From positions 496,001 through 560,000 of the forward strand of contig NZ_JAPNTZ010000003.1 of NCBI RefSeq assembly GCF_026626335.1: DNA of 64,000 bases, written 5' to 3'. Position 1 is the stretch's first letter, and every line of letters begins with the position of its first letter. Of the stretch, positions 1-8,763 are shown piece after piece. The notes under the pieces were generated by a model. The model was not told the origin of the DNA, searched no databases, and saw only the letters and a list, made by a program, of their open reading frames with translations. The DNA comes from Paractinoplanes pyxinae (lineage in GTDB: Bacteria; Actinomycetota; Actinomycetes; Mycobacteriales; Micromonosporaceae). The position numbers and the translations under genes were made by a program.

Positions 1-516
1 GCCGAACGTCGACCCGGACTCGTCGTCGTCCGGCTCGCCGGCCGTGGCGCTGATGCCGAAGTCGAGGATCTTCACGCCGGTCGGGGTGAGCATGACGTTG
101 CCCGGCTTGATGTCGCGGTGCACCACCCCGTTGGCGTGGGCCGCGGCCAGCGCGTCGGCCACCGCGGCGCCGATGCGGGCCGCCTCGGGCAGCTCGATCG
201 GCTCCCGCTCGAGCCGGGCCGCCACGCTCTCGCCGGCCAGCAGCTCCATCACCACGAACGGCGCCACCGTGCCGTCGGCCCGCACCGCCTCGCGGTAGTC
301 GTGGACGGCCGCGATGTTGGGGTGCTGAAGCTTGGCCGCCATCCGCGCCTCGCGCCAGACGACCTGCGATCCCTTGGGCAGTTTGACGGCGACCGGGCGG
401 GCCAGCAGCTCGTCGTCGGCCCGCCAGATCTGGGCCATCCCACCCGTCTCGAGGAGCGTGACCAGCCGGTATCTTGCCGCCAGCAGGTTTCCCGCGATCG
501 GCCACTCGTCGCTCAC
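1..516 (-). CDS. Serine/threonine protein kinase, N-terminal part (runs off left edge)
   Basis: Only the first 172 codons are inside the window; the rest lies beyond base 1. The reading starts with a GTG at 516 and opens with the kinase N-lobe (glycine-loop region ETGGMAQIW), the ATP-binding lysine in VAVKLP, the catalytic loop VVHRDIKPGNVML and the DFG magnesium loop in ILDFGIS. This is a Hanks-type (PknB-like) kinase fold that phosphorylates Ser/Thr on protein partners in the cytoplasm. Any sensor or transmembrane part would be in the missing C-terminal half. It sits just downstream of a divergently unrelated secreted LamG gene with a 42-bp gap on the same strand. The family call is secure; the target is unknown. 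Confidence 0.9.
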   Translation of the reverse strand, partial: MSDEWPIAGNLLAARYRLVTLLETGGMAQIWRADDELLARPVAVKLPKGSQVVWREARMAAKLQHPNIAAVHDYREAVRADGTVAPFVVMELLAGESVAARLEREPIELPEAARIGAAVADALAAAHANGVVHRDIKPGNVMLTPTGVKILDFGISATAGEPDDDESGSTFG

Positions 517-558
517 CTGAGGAACATTCGCCCGGATCGGGACGGGTGTCAACTCCTG

Positions 559-1278
559 TTACCAGCCGGGATCTTCCACGTCGATCGCGATGAAGTCGAT
601 GTCCCCGGCGAAGTAGTCACAGCCCACGTCCACCTGGTCGCAGTCCGTCTTCCCGCCGATCGCGATGGGCCACGAATTGGCGATCGGGCCGGTCCAGCCC
701 TCGCGCTGGGCCACTACGTCGCCGTCGACGGCCAGGCTCACGCCGTCGCCGGTTCGTTGACACCGTACGGTGTGCCAGCGCCCGTCGTTGATCGGGCGCG
801 GCGCCGTCACCAGCAGCGAGGTGCGCGAGCCCCGGAACCAGCACTGCACCCGCCCGTTGGGGATCTGCAGCTTGAAGCTGCCGCCGCGGACCGTGGCCTG
901 CCCCTTCTGCACGATGTTGCCGAAGTGGTCGCGGGTGCGCAGCCGCATCTCGATGGAGTAGTCGCGGCTGCCCGGGTTGAGCCGCTCGTCGTCGGGGACG
1001 ATCACCAGGTGGCCGGGCCGGGCCGGCGGGGTGTCGGGTTCGAGGCGTTCGAAGCCGTACGCCGTCCGGCCGTCCGACTGGATGCCGGTGGCCACCTCGC
1101 GGCCGATCCGCCCGTGGAAGCCGTGCCCGCTGACGTCGTGCATGACGCTGGAGCCGGGTCCCTCGTTCATGTTCCAGTAGGCCAGCTCGTAGTCGGGCGA
1201 GGCGGTGGCGGCGCCGCCCGAGGTGGCGAGCAGGCCCGCCGCCACGACAGAGACAATCCACGAGCGCGACATTTGCAT
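559..1278 (-). CDS. Secreted LamG/concanavalin A-like domain protein
   Basis: A 239-residue protein with an N-terminal signal peptide (short basic start, hydrophobic core about residues 8-20, Ala-rich cleavage region near 25-27). The rest is a single laminin-G/concanavalin-like jelly roll: it opens with a YWNMNEGPG strand, then a VSGHGFHG turn, and ends with a DIDFIAIDVEDPGW strand, the usual boundaries of LamG_3 domains. Four cysteines are spaced for disulfides, fitting an exported location. It probably binds carbohydrate or cell-surface polymer; no catalytic domain is attached. The ATG at 1278 has a GGGGA motif six bases upstream. A substrate cannot be read from the sequence. Confidence 0.8.
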   Translation of the reverse strand: MQMSRSWIVSVVAAGLLATSGGAATASPDYELAYWNMNEGPGSSVMHDVSGHGFHGRIGREVATGIQSDGRTAYGFERLEPDTPPARPGHLVIVPDDERLNPGSRDYSIEMRLRTRDHFGNIVQKGQATVRGGSFKLQIPNGRVQCWFRGSRTSLLVTAPRPINDGRWHTVRCQRTGDGVSLAVDGDVVAQREGWTGPIANSWPIAIGGKTDCDQVDVGCDYFAGDIDFIAIDVEDPGW

Positions 1279-1443
1279 GGTTCATCCCCGTTGAACGTTT
1301 ATTGCCGTATTTGACGGTTTGATCCTAGGCGGACGCCTGTTCCGGCGCACAAGGGATCACCGGGGGATTCGCCCGCCCGCCGGACATCGTTGGGAACCAG
1401 CAGCGCGGGTGACATGATGTGACCCGGCAAGCAAGGGGAGGGA

Positions 1444-1776
1444 ATGCCCAACTTCGAGGCGACAACCCAGGAGGGCACCGGCCATGTGCGGGTGACCCTG
1501 ACCGGCGAATGCGATCTGGCGGTCCGCGACGAGCTCCACTCCGTGCTCGAGTCGGCCGTCAACGCCGCGCCGCTGGTCATCGTCGACCTCGGCCGGCTCG
1601 ACTTCCTCGACTCCAGCGGCGTGCACGGTCTCGTCGTGGCCCACCTCGAGGCCCAGGCCCGGGGCGGCCGGGTCGCGCTGGTCAACCCGAGCGGCTCGGT
1701 GGCCGACGTTCTCGACATCACTGGCGTCGGCACGCTGCTCGGCACGGTCAGCGACGAAAAAGCGGCGGGCGGATGA
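1444..1776 (+). CDS. STAS-domain anti-sigma factor antagonist
   Basis: A 110-residue single STAS domain of the SpoIIAA/RsbV/BldG type. The phosphorylatable serine lies in the conserved LDFLDSSGVHGL helix start (residues about 54-65). In this family the unphosphorylated form binds an anti-sigma kinase and frees the sigma factor; phosphorylation of that serine blocks the interaction. A strong purine-rich ribosome site precedes the ATG. Its stop overlaps the start of the next gene (ATGA at 1773-1776), which encodes the expected HATPase partner, and a SpoIIE-type phosphatase converges from the other side, so the three parts of a partner-switching circuit are together. The sigma factor is not in the window. 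Confidence 0.92.
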   Translation: MPNFEATTQEGTGHVRVTLTGECDLAVRDELHSVLESAVNAAPLVIVDLGRLDFLDSSGVHGLVVAHLEAQARGGRVALVNPSGSVADVLDITGVGTLLGTVSDEKAAGG

Positions 1777-2168
1777 GCGGCGACACCTCGTACGCGGAAA
1801 TCACGTACGCCGAACCGGGCGACCTGGCCAAGGTCCGCGAGTTCGTCCGTGGCCACGCCGCCCGGCTCGGCCTGCCCGACCAGCGCGCCGAGCTGCTCAC
1901 CCTGGCCGTGAGCGAGCTGGCCACCAACACTCTGCAGCACACCGCGGGCGGCGGTGTGGTCCGGCTTCACGCGTCGGGCGGGCGCATCATCTGCGACGTC
2001 ATCGACGGCGGGCCGGTACGCACCCTGGGCCGCACCATGCCGGCGGCGGACGCGCTGCGCGGCCGCGGGCTGGCCATCGTCGAGCGCGTCTGCGACGAGG
2101 TGGGCGTCGACACCGCCGACGAGGGCACCCGGGTGCGCCTCGCCCTCGATCTGGAATCCCCGAACTAA
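1773..2168 (+). CDS. Anti-sigma regulatory factor, RsbW-like HATPase
   Basis: A 131-residue HATPase_c_2 protein. The N-box-like helix reads LAVSELATNTLQHTAGG, and the glycine-containing ATP lid RGRGLAIVERVCDEV is present near the C-terminus. Such proteins bind a sigma factor or phosphorylate a STAS antagonist on serine. It is translationally coupled to the STAS gene through a 4-bp overlap. A long open frame upstream of 1773 in the same frame is an antisense-free shadow over the STAS gene; the coupled ATG is the sensible start. The C-terminus overlaps by 4 bp, tail to tail, with the PAS-SpoIIE phosphatase gene, the probable antagonist of its kinase activity. Confidence 0.9.
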   Translation: MSGDTSYAEITYAEPGDLAKVREFVRGHAARLGLPDQRAELLTLAVSELATNTLQHTAGGGVVRLHASGGRIICDVIDGGPVRTLGRTMPAADALRGRGLAIVERVCDEVGVDTADEGTRVRLALDLESPN

Positions 2169-3661
2169 AGGACCTCGACCAGCAGGGTGCAGGTGTCGTC
2201 GTCGGGGCTGGGGCGGTTGAGGCCGGCCACCAGCTCGCTCGTGCGGGTGGGCTCGGCCGACGCGGCCGCCAGCAGGTCGAGCACCCCGGGCAGCAGCGCG
2301 GGGCCGTGGCGGCGCTCGACCAGCCCGTCGGTGTAGAGCAGCAGCAGGTCGCCCGGGGTCAGGGTGGGGCGGCACACCTCGTACACGCAGTGGTCGTCGG
2401 CGCCCAGCAGCCGGCCCGCCGGGCGATCCAGCGGCCCGGCCCGGCCGGCCCGGGCCAGCAGAGGCGGCGCATGCCCGGCCCGGGCCCAGGCCAGCTCGCG
2501 CGACCGCGGGTCGTAGAGGCTGAGCACGGCCGTGCCGGTCAGCCCCAGCTGCGCGCTCAGCCGGTTGAGGTGGGTGAGCAGCTGGGCCGGGTCGTGCAGC
2601 CCGATCGACAGCCACGCGATGAGGGCGAACCGCAGGTGGGCCATCCCGTTGGCCGCCCCCAGCCCGTGCCCGGCCACGTCGCCCACGGCCAGCACCACCC
2701 GGCCGTCGGCCAGCCGCTCGGCGTGGTACCAGTCGCCGCCGACCTGCACCCTGTTCTCGGCCGGCAGATAGTTGACCAGCACCCGCAGGCCGGGCAGGGG
2801 CAGCGGCTCGCGCGGCACCGGCTGGATCAGGTGTTGCAGCTGGGCGGCCAGGCGATGCTCGGCCAGCGCGGTCATCTCGCGGCTGCGCAGCTGGTCGCGC
2901 AGGCGGTCGATGGCCGTGCGGGAGTCCTCGCGGGCGGTCACGTCCTGCACGACTGCGTTGATCTTCAGGGGAGCGCCGTCGGCGTCGCGCACCACGTCGG
3001 ACAGGATGCGCAGGTGCTTCACCTGGCCGGCGACCCGGAAGCGGGAGGTGATGTCCGAGGCGGCGCCGCTGTCGAGGGTCTGCCAGGCCGTCTCGGCCAG
3101 CCGGCGGTCCTCGTCGAGCATGGTGGCGGCCTGCTCGCCGCGGCTCATCGGGCCCAGCCCGCGGTCGCGCCCGAAGATCTCGTACATGCCGGGCGACCAG
3201 ACGACGTCGCCGGTGATCAGGTCGTACTCGGACCAGCCGAGGCGGGCCAGTTCCTCGGTGCGTTGCAGGCGCCGGCGATCCTCGTCGAGGCGCTGCCACC
3301 ACACCATCAGTCCGCCCAGCACCCGATGGACGGTCACGTCGAAGAGTGAATGTGCGACGACGCCGGCCTTCTTCTCCTCGTACCGGAACTCGCGGAGCTC
3401 GGCCGGTTCACCCGTACGCATGACCCGCAGGTAGAGCAGCCAGAGCGGGCCGCCGACGATGCTCGGGTAGAGCCGGCTGAGAAGCTGGTCGATGCGGCTG
3501 GTGCCCCGGCGGTAGATGTCGTGGCCCCGGCCGCTGGTCGCGGCCACCCGGAAGTCGTTCACTTCGCCGTCCGGGCCGGTCTCGGGCAGAAGCCAGCTGC
3601 AGCCCGCCGGGATGACGGACAGCATTTCGCGTACGACGTGGGCCACCTCGTCGTCGGCCAT
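2165..3661 (-). CDS. PAS-domain PP2C (SpoIIE/RsbU-type) phosphatase
   Basis: A 498-residue cytoplasmic protein. Residues about 1-125 are an N-terminal sensor-like region, about 130-250 form a PAS fold (LGWSEYDLITGDVVWSPGMYEIFG then a PAC-like segment ending AVVQDVTARE), a short coiled linker follows, and about 275-498 are a SpoIIE/PP2C_SIGMA phosphatase. The metal-binding aspartates are visible in VGGDWYHA, AVGDVAGHGLGAA, YTDGLVERR and PSPDDDTCTLLV. In this family the enzyme dephosphorylates STAS antagonists. It converges with the STAS-HATPase pair with a 4-bp overlap, suggesting it acts on that STAS protein, with the PAS domain as signal input. The ligand is unknown. Confidence 0.9.
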   Translation of the reverse strand: MADDEVAHVVREMLSVIPAGCSWLLPETGPDGEVNDFRVAATSGRGHDIYRRGTSRIDQLLSRLYPSIVGGPLWLLYLRVMRTGEPAELREFRYEEKKAGVVAHSLFDVTVHRVLGGLMVWWQRLDEDRRRLQRTEELARLGWSEYDLITGDVVWSPGMYEIFGRDRGLGPMSRGEQAATMLDEDRRLAETAWQTLDSGAASDITSRFRVAGQVKHLRILSDVVRDADGAPLKINAVVQDVTAREDSRTAIDRLRDQLRSREMTALAEHRLAAQLQHLIQPVPREPLPLPGLRVLVNYLPAENRVQVGGDWYHAERLADGRVVLAVGDVAGHGLGAANGMAHLRFALIAWLSIGLHDPAQLLTHLNRLSAQLGLTGTAVLSLYDPRSRELAWARAGHAPPLLARAGRAGPLDRPAGRLLGADDHCVYEVCRPTLTPGDLLLLYTDGLVERRHGPALLPGVLDLLAAASAEPTRTSELVAGLNRPSPDDDTCTLLVEVL

Positions 3662-3812
3662 GCGGTCAGCCTAGTGGGGCCGGTCGGTCAGGCCGCGATA
3701 CCGCCCGCCGGGCCCTCGCCTATCGCCTGCTCAGCTTGGTAGCATCCCGCGGATCACGCCAGCCCCGTGCGAGTGGGTAAGACCCGGGCTCGCAGCAACG
3801 GAGGTCTATCCA

Positions 3813-4616
3813 GTGTCCGACAACCGCATGAAGGATCGTGTCAAAGTGCTGCTCAATGGGACGTCACCGGACAGCCAGACCTCGGAGCACGCCCTCGTCG
3901 CCCCCCAGCCGGGTCAGGCGCCGGCGTCCGGGGCCCAGGCCGGTCAGCCCGCCGCCGCCCCGGCCGGCGCGGCGCCCGCCCAGCCCGGCAACCAGGCCCT
4001 GCAGGTGCTGACCCTGGCCCAGCGCACGGCCGAGGAGCACGTCGCCCGGGCCCACCACCAGGCCGACAAGATCCGTACGGACGCCCTGGCCGCCGCCGAG
4101 CAGGTCGCCCGCGACGCTCAGGTGCACGGGCACAACGTCCGCCGCGAGGCCGAGAAGATCCTTTCCGACGCCCGCGCCGCCGCCGAGCAGATCGCCCGCG
4201 ACTCGCACGCCCGCACCGAGGAGGCGCGCCGCAACGCCGAGAAGATCGTCAGCGACGCCCGGGCCCAGGCCGAGTCGATCGGCGAGGACGCCCAGACCAA
4301 CGCCGACCACCTCAACCTGCAGGCCCGGCAGCGCTACGACGACGTGGTGGGCAGCCTGGGGGCCAAGCGGGAGGCGCTGCAGCAGCAGATCGAGGCGCTC
4401 GAGCAGTTCGACCGGGAGTACCGCTCGCGCCTGACCACCTTCATGCAGGGCCAGCTGCGCGCCCTCTGGGTCGACCAGCCCCAGGTGGTCGGCGACGTCG
4501 ACCCCGAGGCGACCGCCCCGCGGCACGGCGCGGGCGAGGCCGACGAGGCCGTTCCCACGCAGCGCCACAGCAAGGAGGACGAGGTCAAGCCGGAGGAGCG
4601 GGCCGACAAGAAGTGA
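3813..4616 (+). CDS. DivIVA/Wag31-like coiled-coil protein lacking the DivIVA head
   Basis: A 267-residue protein starting at GTG 3813, with GGAGGT seven bases upstream. Residues about 20-65 are a disordered Ala/Pro/Gln linker. About 68-170 is a long coiled coil starting VLTLAQRTAEEHVARAHHQAD, with near-regular repeats of AAEQIARD and AEKIVSDAR. About 178-215 (LGAKREALQQQIEALEQFDR, then an EYRSRL segment) matches the C-terminal helix of actinobacterial DivIVA-type proteins. The membrane-binding N-terminal DivIVA domain is absent. Related proteins (Wag31/DivIVA, FilP, Scy) organise polar growth in filamentous actinobacteria, so a cytoskeletal or polarity-scaffold role is likely but inferred. 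The acidic and Lys-rich tail may be a partner-docking segment. Confidence 0.7.
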   Translation: MSDNRMKDRVKVLLNGTSPDSQTSEHALVAPQPGQAPASGAQAGQPAAAPAGAAPAQPGNQALQVLTLAQRTAEEHVARAHHQADKIRTDALAAAEQVARDAQVHGHNVRREAEKILSDARAAAEQIARDSHARTEEARRNAEKIVSDARAQAESIGEDAQTNADHLNLQARQRYDDVVGSLGAKREALQQQIEALEQFDREYRSRLTTFMQGQLRALWVDQPQVVGDVDPEATAPRHGAGEADEAVPTQRHSKEDEVKPEERADKK

Positions 4617-4709
4617 ACCCGCCACTTTCAGTTATGGACTGACTGGCGTCCGGGTTTTACCGTCGGTGATGCGCGGCTCGCCCGGGCCGCGCTCCGACGG
4701 GAGTCGTCG

Positions 4710-5906
4710 ATGGGCGAGTTCGTGGGACGCCACGCCGAGCTGCGCGGGCTGCTCGGCGACGCCTGCCGTCCCGGGCTCGTCGTGCACGGCATGGCCGGCA
4801 TCGGCAAGAGCCGCCTGATCGCCGAGCTGTTGCCCCTGCTCGAGCGCGAGCGGCCGGGCGGGCGGGTGGTGCGGGTGCCCGGGTCGGCCACCGTGGCCGA
4901 CGTCGTTATCGCTCTGGGTGAGCCCCGTCCGGTCACCGAGCCGATCATCCTCGTGGTCGACGACTTCGCCACCGTGCCGCGGGCGGGCGCCGGTGGCCGG
5001 TCCGAGCCGGTCGACGCCGGCGTGGCCGGCTTCCTCACCGCCTGGATCCGCGAGTCCGGACCGCGGCGGCTGCTGGTGACCAGCCGCTACCCGTTCGCGC
5101 TGCCGGGCCAGGCCCACCGCGGACTGGCCGAGCTGCACCTCGGCCCGCTGGCCGCGGCCGACGCCCGGCTGCTGATGAAGCCGATGCCCGGGCTGGGCCC
5201 GCTCGACGCCGACGAGCAGACGCGGGCCTGGGCGTTCTGCGGCGGCAACCCGGGCGCCCTGCAAGACCTCGACACGTTGCTCGGCCGGGGCGCCGCCTTC
5301 ACCGAGCTGGCCGAGCGGCTGGAGGACACCCTCGCCGCCAACGGCATCGCCGACCCGGCCCGGTGGGCGGCCGGCCTGAACTCCGATCCCGAAGAGGCTG
5401 CCGCCGCCCGCACACTGGCCGAGGCCGTCACCACGATCGTCGACGACGCGCTGGTGCGGGAATTGCTTGAGGTCCGTGATCCCGTGGTCGAGCAGCGGCT
5501 GGGCGAGCGGGCCGGGCTCGCCGGCTGGGACAGGCTGGGCCTGCTGGACGGCGCGGACGACCCGGCCGCGGTCGAGCATCACCTGCGGCAGGCGCTGGCC
5601 TTCGACGCCGAGCACGGCAACCACGCCGGCATGGCCTCGGGCCTGCACCGGCTGGGCCTGGTGTGCACGCTGACCGGGCGGCTGCCGGCGGCCGTGGCGC
5701 TGCACTGCCGGGCGCTGGCCACCGAGCTCGCGCTGGGCACGCCCGAGGGGCCGCTCGAGCTGGCCGACCTGAGCCGGTTGCGGGCCGCCCTGGGCGACGA
5801 GGCCTTCCGCCGGGCGGCGGCCGAGGTGCTGCCCGGGCAGTCGCTCAACGGGCTGTCCCGCATGCTCGACAACTTCGTCACGGCGACCGAGAGCCGGCTG
5901 AACTAG
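4710..5906 (+). CDS. STAND-like P-loop ATPase with TPR-like C-terminus
   Basis: A 398-residue protein. It starts FVGRHAELRGLL, the typical lead-in to AAA/STAND modules, followed by a Walker A GMAGIGKSR at about residues 29-37 and a Walker B-like IILVVDDF at about 77-84. A sensor-like LLVTSRYPF segment follows. The last 120 residues are helical and include a TPR-like stretch (LRQALAFDAEHGNHAGMASG). STAND proteins act as ATP-driven switches or scaffolds. The C-terminal repeat region is short compared with classical STAND regulators and no effector or HTH domain is seen. It lies just downstream of the DivIVA-like gene, but the gap has no clear operon signal. Function unknown. Confidence 0.7.
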   Translation: MGEFVGRHAELRGLLGDACRPGLVVHGMAGIGKSRLIAELLPLLERERPGGRVVRVPGSATVADVVIALGEPRPVTEPIILVVDDFATVPRAGAGGRSEPVDAGVAGFLTAWIRESGPRRLLVTSRYPFALPGQAHRGLAELHLGPLAAADARLLMKPMPGLGPLDADEQTRAWAFCGGNPGALQDLDTLLGRGAAFTELAERLEDTLAANGIADPARWAAGLNSDPEEAAAARTLAEAVTTIVDDALVRELLEVRDPVVEQRLGERAGLAGWDRLGLLDGADDPAAVEHHLRQALAFDAEHGNHAGMASGLHRLGLVCTLTGRLPAAVALHCRALATELALGTPEGPLELADLSRLRAALGDEAFRRAAAEVLPGQSLNGLSRMLDNFVTATESRLN

Positions 5907-5909
5907 GCC

Positions 5910-7817
5910 CTAGCCTTCCATCACCTTCTGCAGGGCCGTGAGCAGCTGGTTCTTGCTGAACGGCTTCTCGACCAGGGTGACGCCGGGGGCCAGGGTGCCT
6001 TGCGAGGCGAGCACCGGCCGGGCGTACCCGCTCATGAAGAGCACCTTGGTGCCGGGGTGCCGCTCGGCGAACCGCTCGGCCAGCTCGCGGCCCAGCATGT
6101 GCGGCATCACGACGTCGGTCAGCAGGACGTCGATCGTGCCCTCGTGCGCGGCGGCCAGCTCGAGGGCGGCCGGCCCGTCCGCCGCCACCAGCACCTCGTG
6201 GCCGGCCGCGCGCAGGATGCGGGTCAGCACGCCGCGCAGGGCCGGCTCGTCCTCGACGGCCAGGATCGTGCCGCGGCGGGAGTCGCGGGGCGGGGCCTCG
6301 TCCTCGTCCTCGATCCGGGCCGGCGCGGCGTCGGTGGTCGGCAGCAGGATGGTGAACGTGGTGCCCATGCCCTGCTCGGAGTAGATGTGCAGGTCGCCGC
6401 CGGCCGCGGTGACGATGCCGTACACCGTGGCCAGGCCCAGACCGGTGCCCTGCCCGGCCGGCTTGGTCGTGTAGAACGGCTCGAACGCCCGCTCGATCAC
6501 CTCGGGCGGCATGCCGGTGCCGGTGTCGCTGACCCGCAGCCGCACGTAGCGGCCGGTGCGCAGGTGCGGGCGGCCGGCCGCGTAGTCGGCGTCGACGTCG
6601 ACGACCTGGCTCTCGATGCTCAGCTGGCCACCCCGCGGCATCGCGTCGCGGGCGTTGACGGCCAGATTGACCAGCACCTGGTCGAGCTGGCCGGGGTCGG
6701 CCGTGACCGAGGGCAGGGGCTCGGCCAGGCGGACGGAGAGGTCGATGTGCTCGCCGATCGAGCGCCGCAGCATCTGCTCGATGTCGGTGATGACGTCGTT
6801 GATGTTGAGCGGCCGGGGACGCACCACCTCGCGGCGGGCGAAGGCGAGCAGCTGGTGGGTGAGGTCGGCGCCGCGCTGGGCGGCCTTGGTGATCTGGGCC
6901 GCGTCGCCCGCGATCTCGTCCAGCCCGGCGTCGGCGGCCGACTCCGCGATGAAGGTGGCGTAGTTGGCGATCACCGCGATGAGGTTGTTGAAGTCGTGGG
7001 CCACGCCGCCGGCCAGCTGGCCCAGGCCCTCCAGGCGCTGGGTGCGCTGCAGCTGCGCCTCGACCCGGGCCCGCTCGGCCTCGGCCTGCAGCTGGCGCAC
7101 GCGGTCCTGGGCCCGGACGCGTTCGGTGATGTCCCGGATCACCGCGCAGCGCAGCCGGCCCTCCTCGGTCGGCAGCGGGCTCATCGAGACCTCGACCGGC
7201 ACGGTGCTGCCGTCCATCCGGCGGGCGATCGTGTCGTCGGCCACCGGGTCGTGCCCGTCGCCCAAAGGCGGGCTGATCAGGTCGTCGATCGGGCGGCCGA
7301 GCAGTCCGTGGCGGGACTCGCCGAACAGCTGCTCGGCCTGCACGTTGGCCAGCACTACGCGGCCGTCGTCGCCGACTCCGACGAAGGCGTCCGGCGCCGC
7401 CTCGAGCAGGGCCTGCAGGCTCGACTCGAGGCGTTCCCGGTGGCCGACGGCGCGGGCGATGACGGTGAAGCCGAGCGGCCGGTCGCCGTCGGTCAGCGGC
7501 GACATCGAGAGGGTGACCAGCACCCAGTGGCCGTCGCGGTGCCGGCGCTGGGTGCGGAAGCGTTCGAGCCGGGCCCCCGCCGCGAGCAGGGTCAGCATCT
7601 CGCGCTGGTCGTTGCGGCGGTCGGGCGGCACGAGCAGGTCGAAGGCGCGTCCGACGATCTCGCCCGGGGCCCAGCCGAGCAGCTTCTCGGCGGCCGGGTT
7701 CCACGACCGTACGGTGAAGTCGGGGCCGACCGTCCAGATCGCGTCGTGCGCCGAGCGCACCATGGCGTCGACGAGCGCTGTCGCCTCGACACCGGTCGAT
7801 CCGTACGTTTCGCCCAT
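5910..7817 (-). CDS. Hybrid sensor histidine kinase (PAS-PAS-HisKA-HATPase-receiver)
   Basis: A 635-residue soluble hybrid kinase. PAS domains cover about 12-125 (DAIWTVGPDFTVRSWNPAAEKLLGW reduced to its WNPAAEKLLGW core) and 132-235. A coiled linker leads to the H-box GGVAHDFNNLIAV, with the phospho-acceptor His near residue 274. The N, G1 and G2 boxes are NLAVNARDAMP, VSDTGTGMP and GTGLGLATV. The C-terminal ~125 residues are a receiver with the acceptor Asp in LLTDVVMP and the switch Lys in VEKPFS. The NtrB-like VAHDFNN H-box is typical of cytoplasmic sensors. No Hpt is fused; a separate Hpt gene lies at 12.5 kb and may be its partner. No transmembrane segment. Confidence 0.93.
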   Translation of the reverse strand: MGETYGSTGVEATALVDAMVRSAHDAIWTVGPDFTVRSWNPAAEKLLGWAPGEIVGRAFDLLVPPDRRNDQREMLTLLAAGARLERFRTQRRHRDGHWVLVTLSMSPLTDGDRPLGFTVIARAVGHRERLESSLQALLEAAPDAFVGVGDDGRVVLANVQAEQLFGESRHGLLGRPIDDLISPPLGDGHDPVADDTIARRMDGSTVPVEVSMSPLPTEEGRLRCAVIRDITERVRAQDRVRQLQAEAERARVEAQLQRTQRLEGLGQLAGGVAHDFNNLIAVIANYATFIAESAADAGLDEIAGDAAQITKAAQRGADLTHQLLAFARREVVRPRPLNINDVITDIEQMLRRSIGEHIDLSVRLAEPLPSVTADPGQLDQVLVNLAVNARDAMPRGGQLSIESQVVDVDADYAAGRPHLRTGRYVRLRVSDTGTGMPPEVIERAFEPFYTTKPAGQGTGLGLATVYGIVTAAGGDLHIYSEQGMGTTFTILLPTTDAAPARIEDEDEAPPRDSRRGTILAVEDEPALRGVLTRILRAAGHEVLVAADGPAALELAAAHEGTIDVLLTDVVMPHMLGRELAERFAERHPGTKVLFMSGYARPVLASQGTLAPGVTLVEKPFSKNQLLTALQKVMEG

Positions 7818-7877
7818 AACCGGACCACCTTATCGATTCGGGCCGGTCCGGCGGGGTGCTTTGCCTACGCTCGGGCC

Positions 7878-8693
7878 ATGAACGTGCTCGGCGAGCAGGC
7901 GGCCGTGCTGCCCGAGGTGGACCCGCAGCGGCCCAGCGTGGCCCGTATCTACAACTTCCTGCTGGGCGGGAAGCACCACTTCGCGGCCGACCGGCAGGCG
8001 GCCGCCGCGGCCCGGGGCGCCATGCCCGAACTGCCGGCCATCCTGCGGCTCAACCGTCAGTTCCTGGGCGAGGTGGTGCGGCTGGCGGGCGAGGCCGGCA
8101 TCGACCAGTTCCTGGATCTGGGCTGCGGCATCCCGTCCGCGGGCAGCACGTACGACGTGGCGCGCCGGATCAACCCGGCGAGCCGGGTGGTGGGGGTCGA
8201 TCTCGAGCCGGTCGCCTTCGTGCACGGGCGGAAGCAGACCGACGGCGATCCGGCGGCCGACGTCCTGTACGCCGATCTGCTGGACGCCGGCGAGGTGCTG
8301 GGCTCTTCGCCCGTACGGGCAATAATTGATCTCGATCGTCCGGTGTGCCTGTTGCTGATCTCGGTCGCGCACTTCATCCCCGACACTGCCCGGCTGCTGG
8401 CGGCCCTCGAGACCTACCGGGCGGCCGTCCCCTCCGGCAGCCTGCTGGCGGTGACCCACGCCAACCGCAAGGCCTCCTCGCCGCAGGTGGAGCACGTGCG
8501 GCGCATCTACAACAACACCACCGCGCCCATGGTCGCCCGGGACGAGAGCGAGACGAGCGCGCTCTTCGGCGACTGGCAGATCCGGGAGCCGGGCGTGCAG
8601 TCGTTCGGGCAGTGGTGCTCGATGCCCGGCCGCCGGTGCGAGAGCAACACCGCGGAGAGCGCCTTCCTCGTCGGGGTGGCCGGCAAGCCATAA
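7878..8693 (+). CDS. DUF574-family SAM-dependent methyltransferase
   Basis: A 271-residue protein of the actinobacterial DUF574/Methyltransf_19 family. It opens with the family signature PSVARIYNFLLGGKHHFAADR, here split by position as residues 17-37, and carries the SAM-binding motif FLDLGCGIPSAG near residue 78 and an acidic VVGVDLEPVAF strand end. The family is strongly expanded in Streptomyces and Micromonosporaceae; substrates are unknown and some members sit beside sigma-factor control genes, as here. The ATG at 7878 matches the family N-terminus; a long open frame upstream is an antisense shadow of the hybrid kinase. It diverges from that kinase, with a 60-bp gap holding both promoters. 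Confidence 0.85.
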   Translation: MNVLGEQAAVLPEVDPQRPSVARIYNFLLGGKHHFAADRQAAAAARGAMPELPAILRLNRQFLGEVVRLAGEAGIDQFLDLGCGIPSAGSTYDVARRINPASRVVGVDLEPVAFVHGRKQTDGDPAADVLYADLLDAGEVLGSSPVRAIIDLDRPVCLLLISVAHFIPDTARLLAALETYRAAVPSGSLLAVTHANRKASSPQVEHVRRIYNNTTAPMVARDESETSALFGDWQIREPGVQSFGQWCSMPGRRCESNTAESAFLVGVAGKP

Positions 8694-8763
8694 CGTGAAA
8701 CCACCACATCGAGGTCCGGGCCGGGCGCATCCTGATGAAGTGGCCCCGAACAGCGGAGCGAAG

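Noticed and set aside
1404..1430. GTGAC direct repeat before the STAS gene as an operator
   Set aside because: Two 5-bp repeats are too short to support a site without comparative data.
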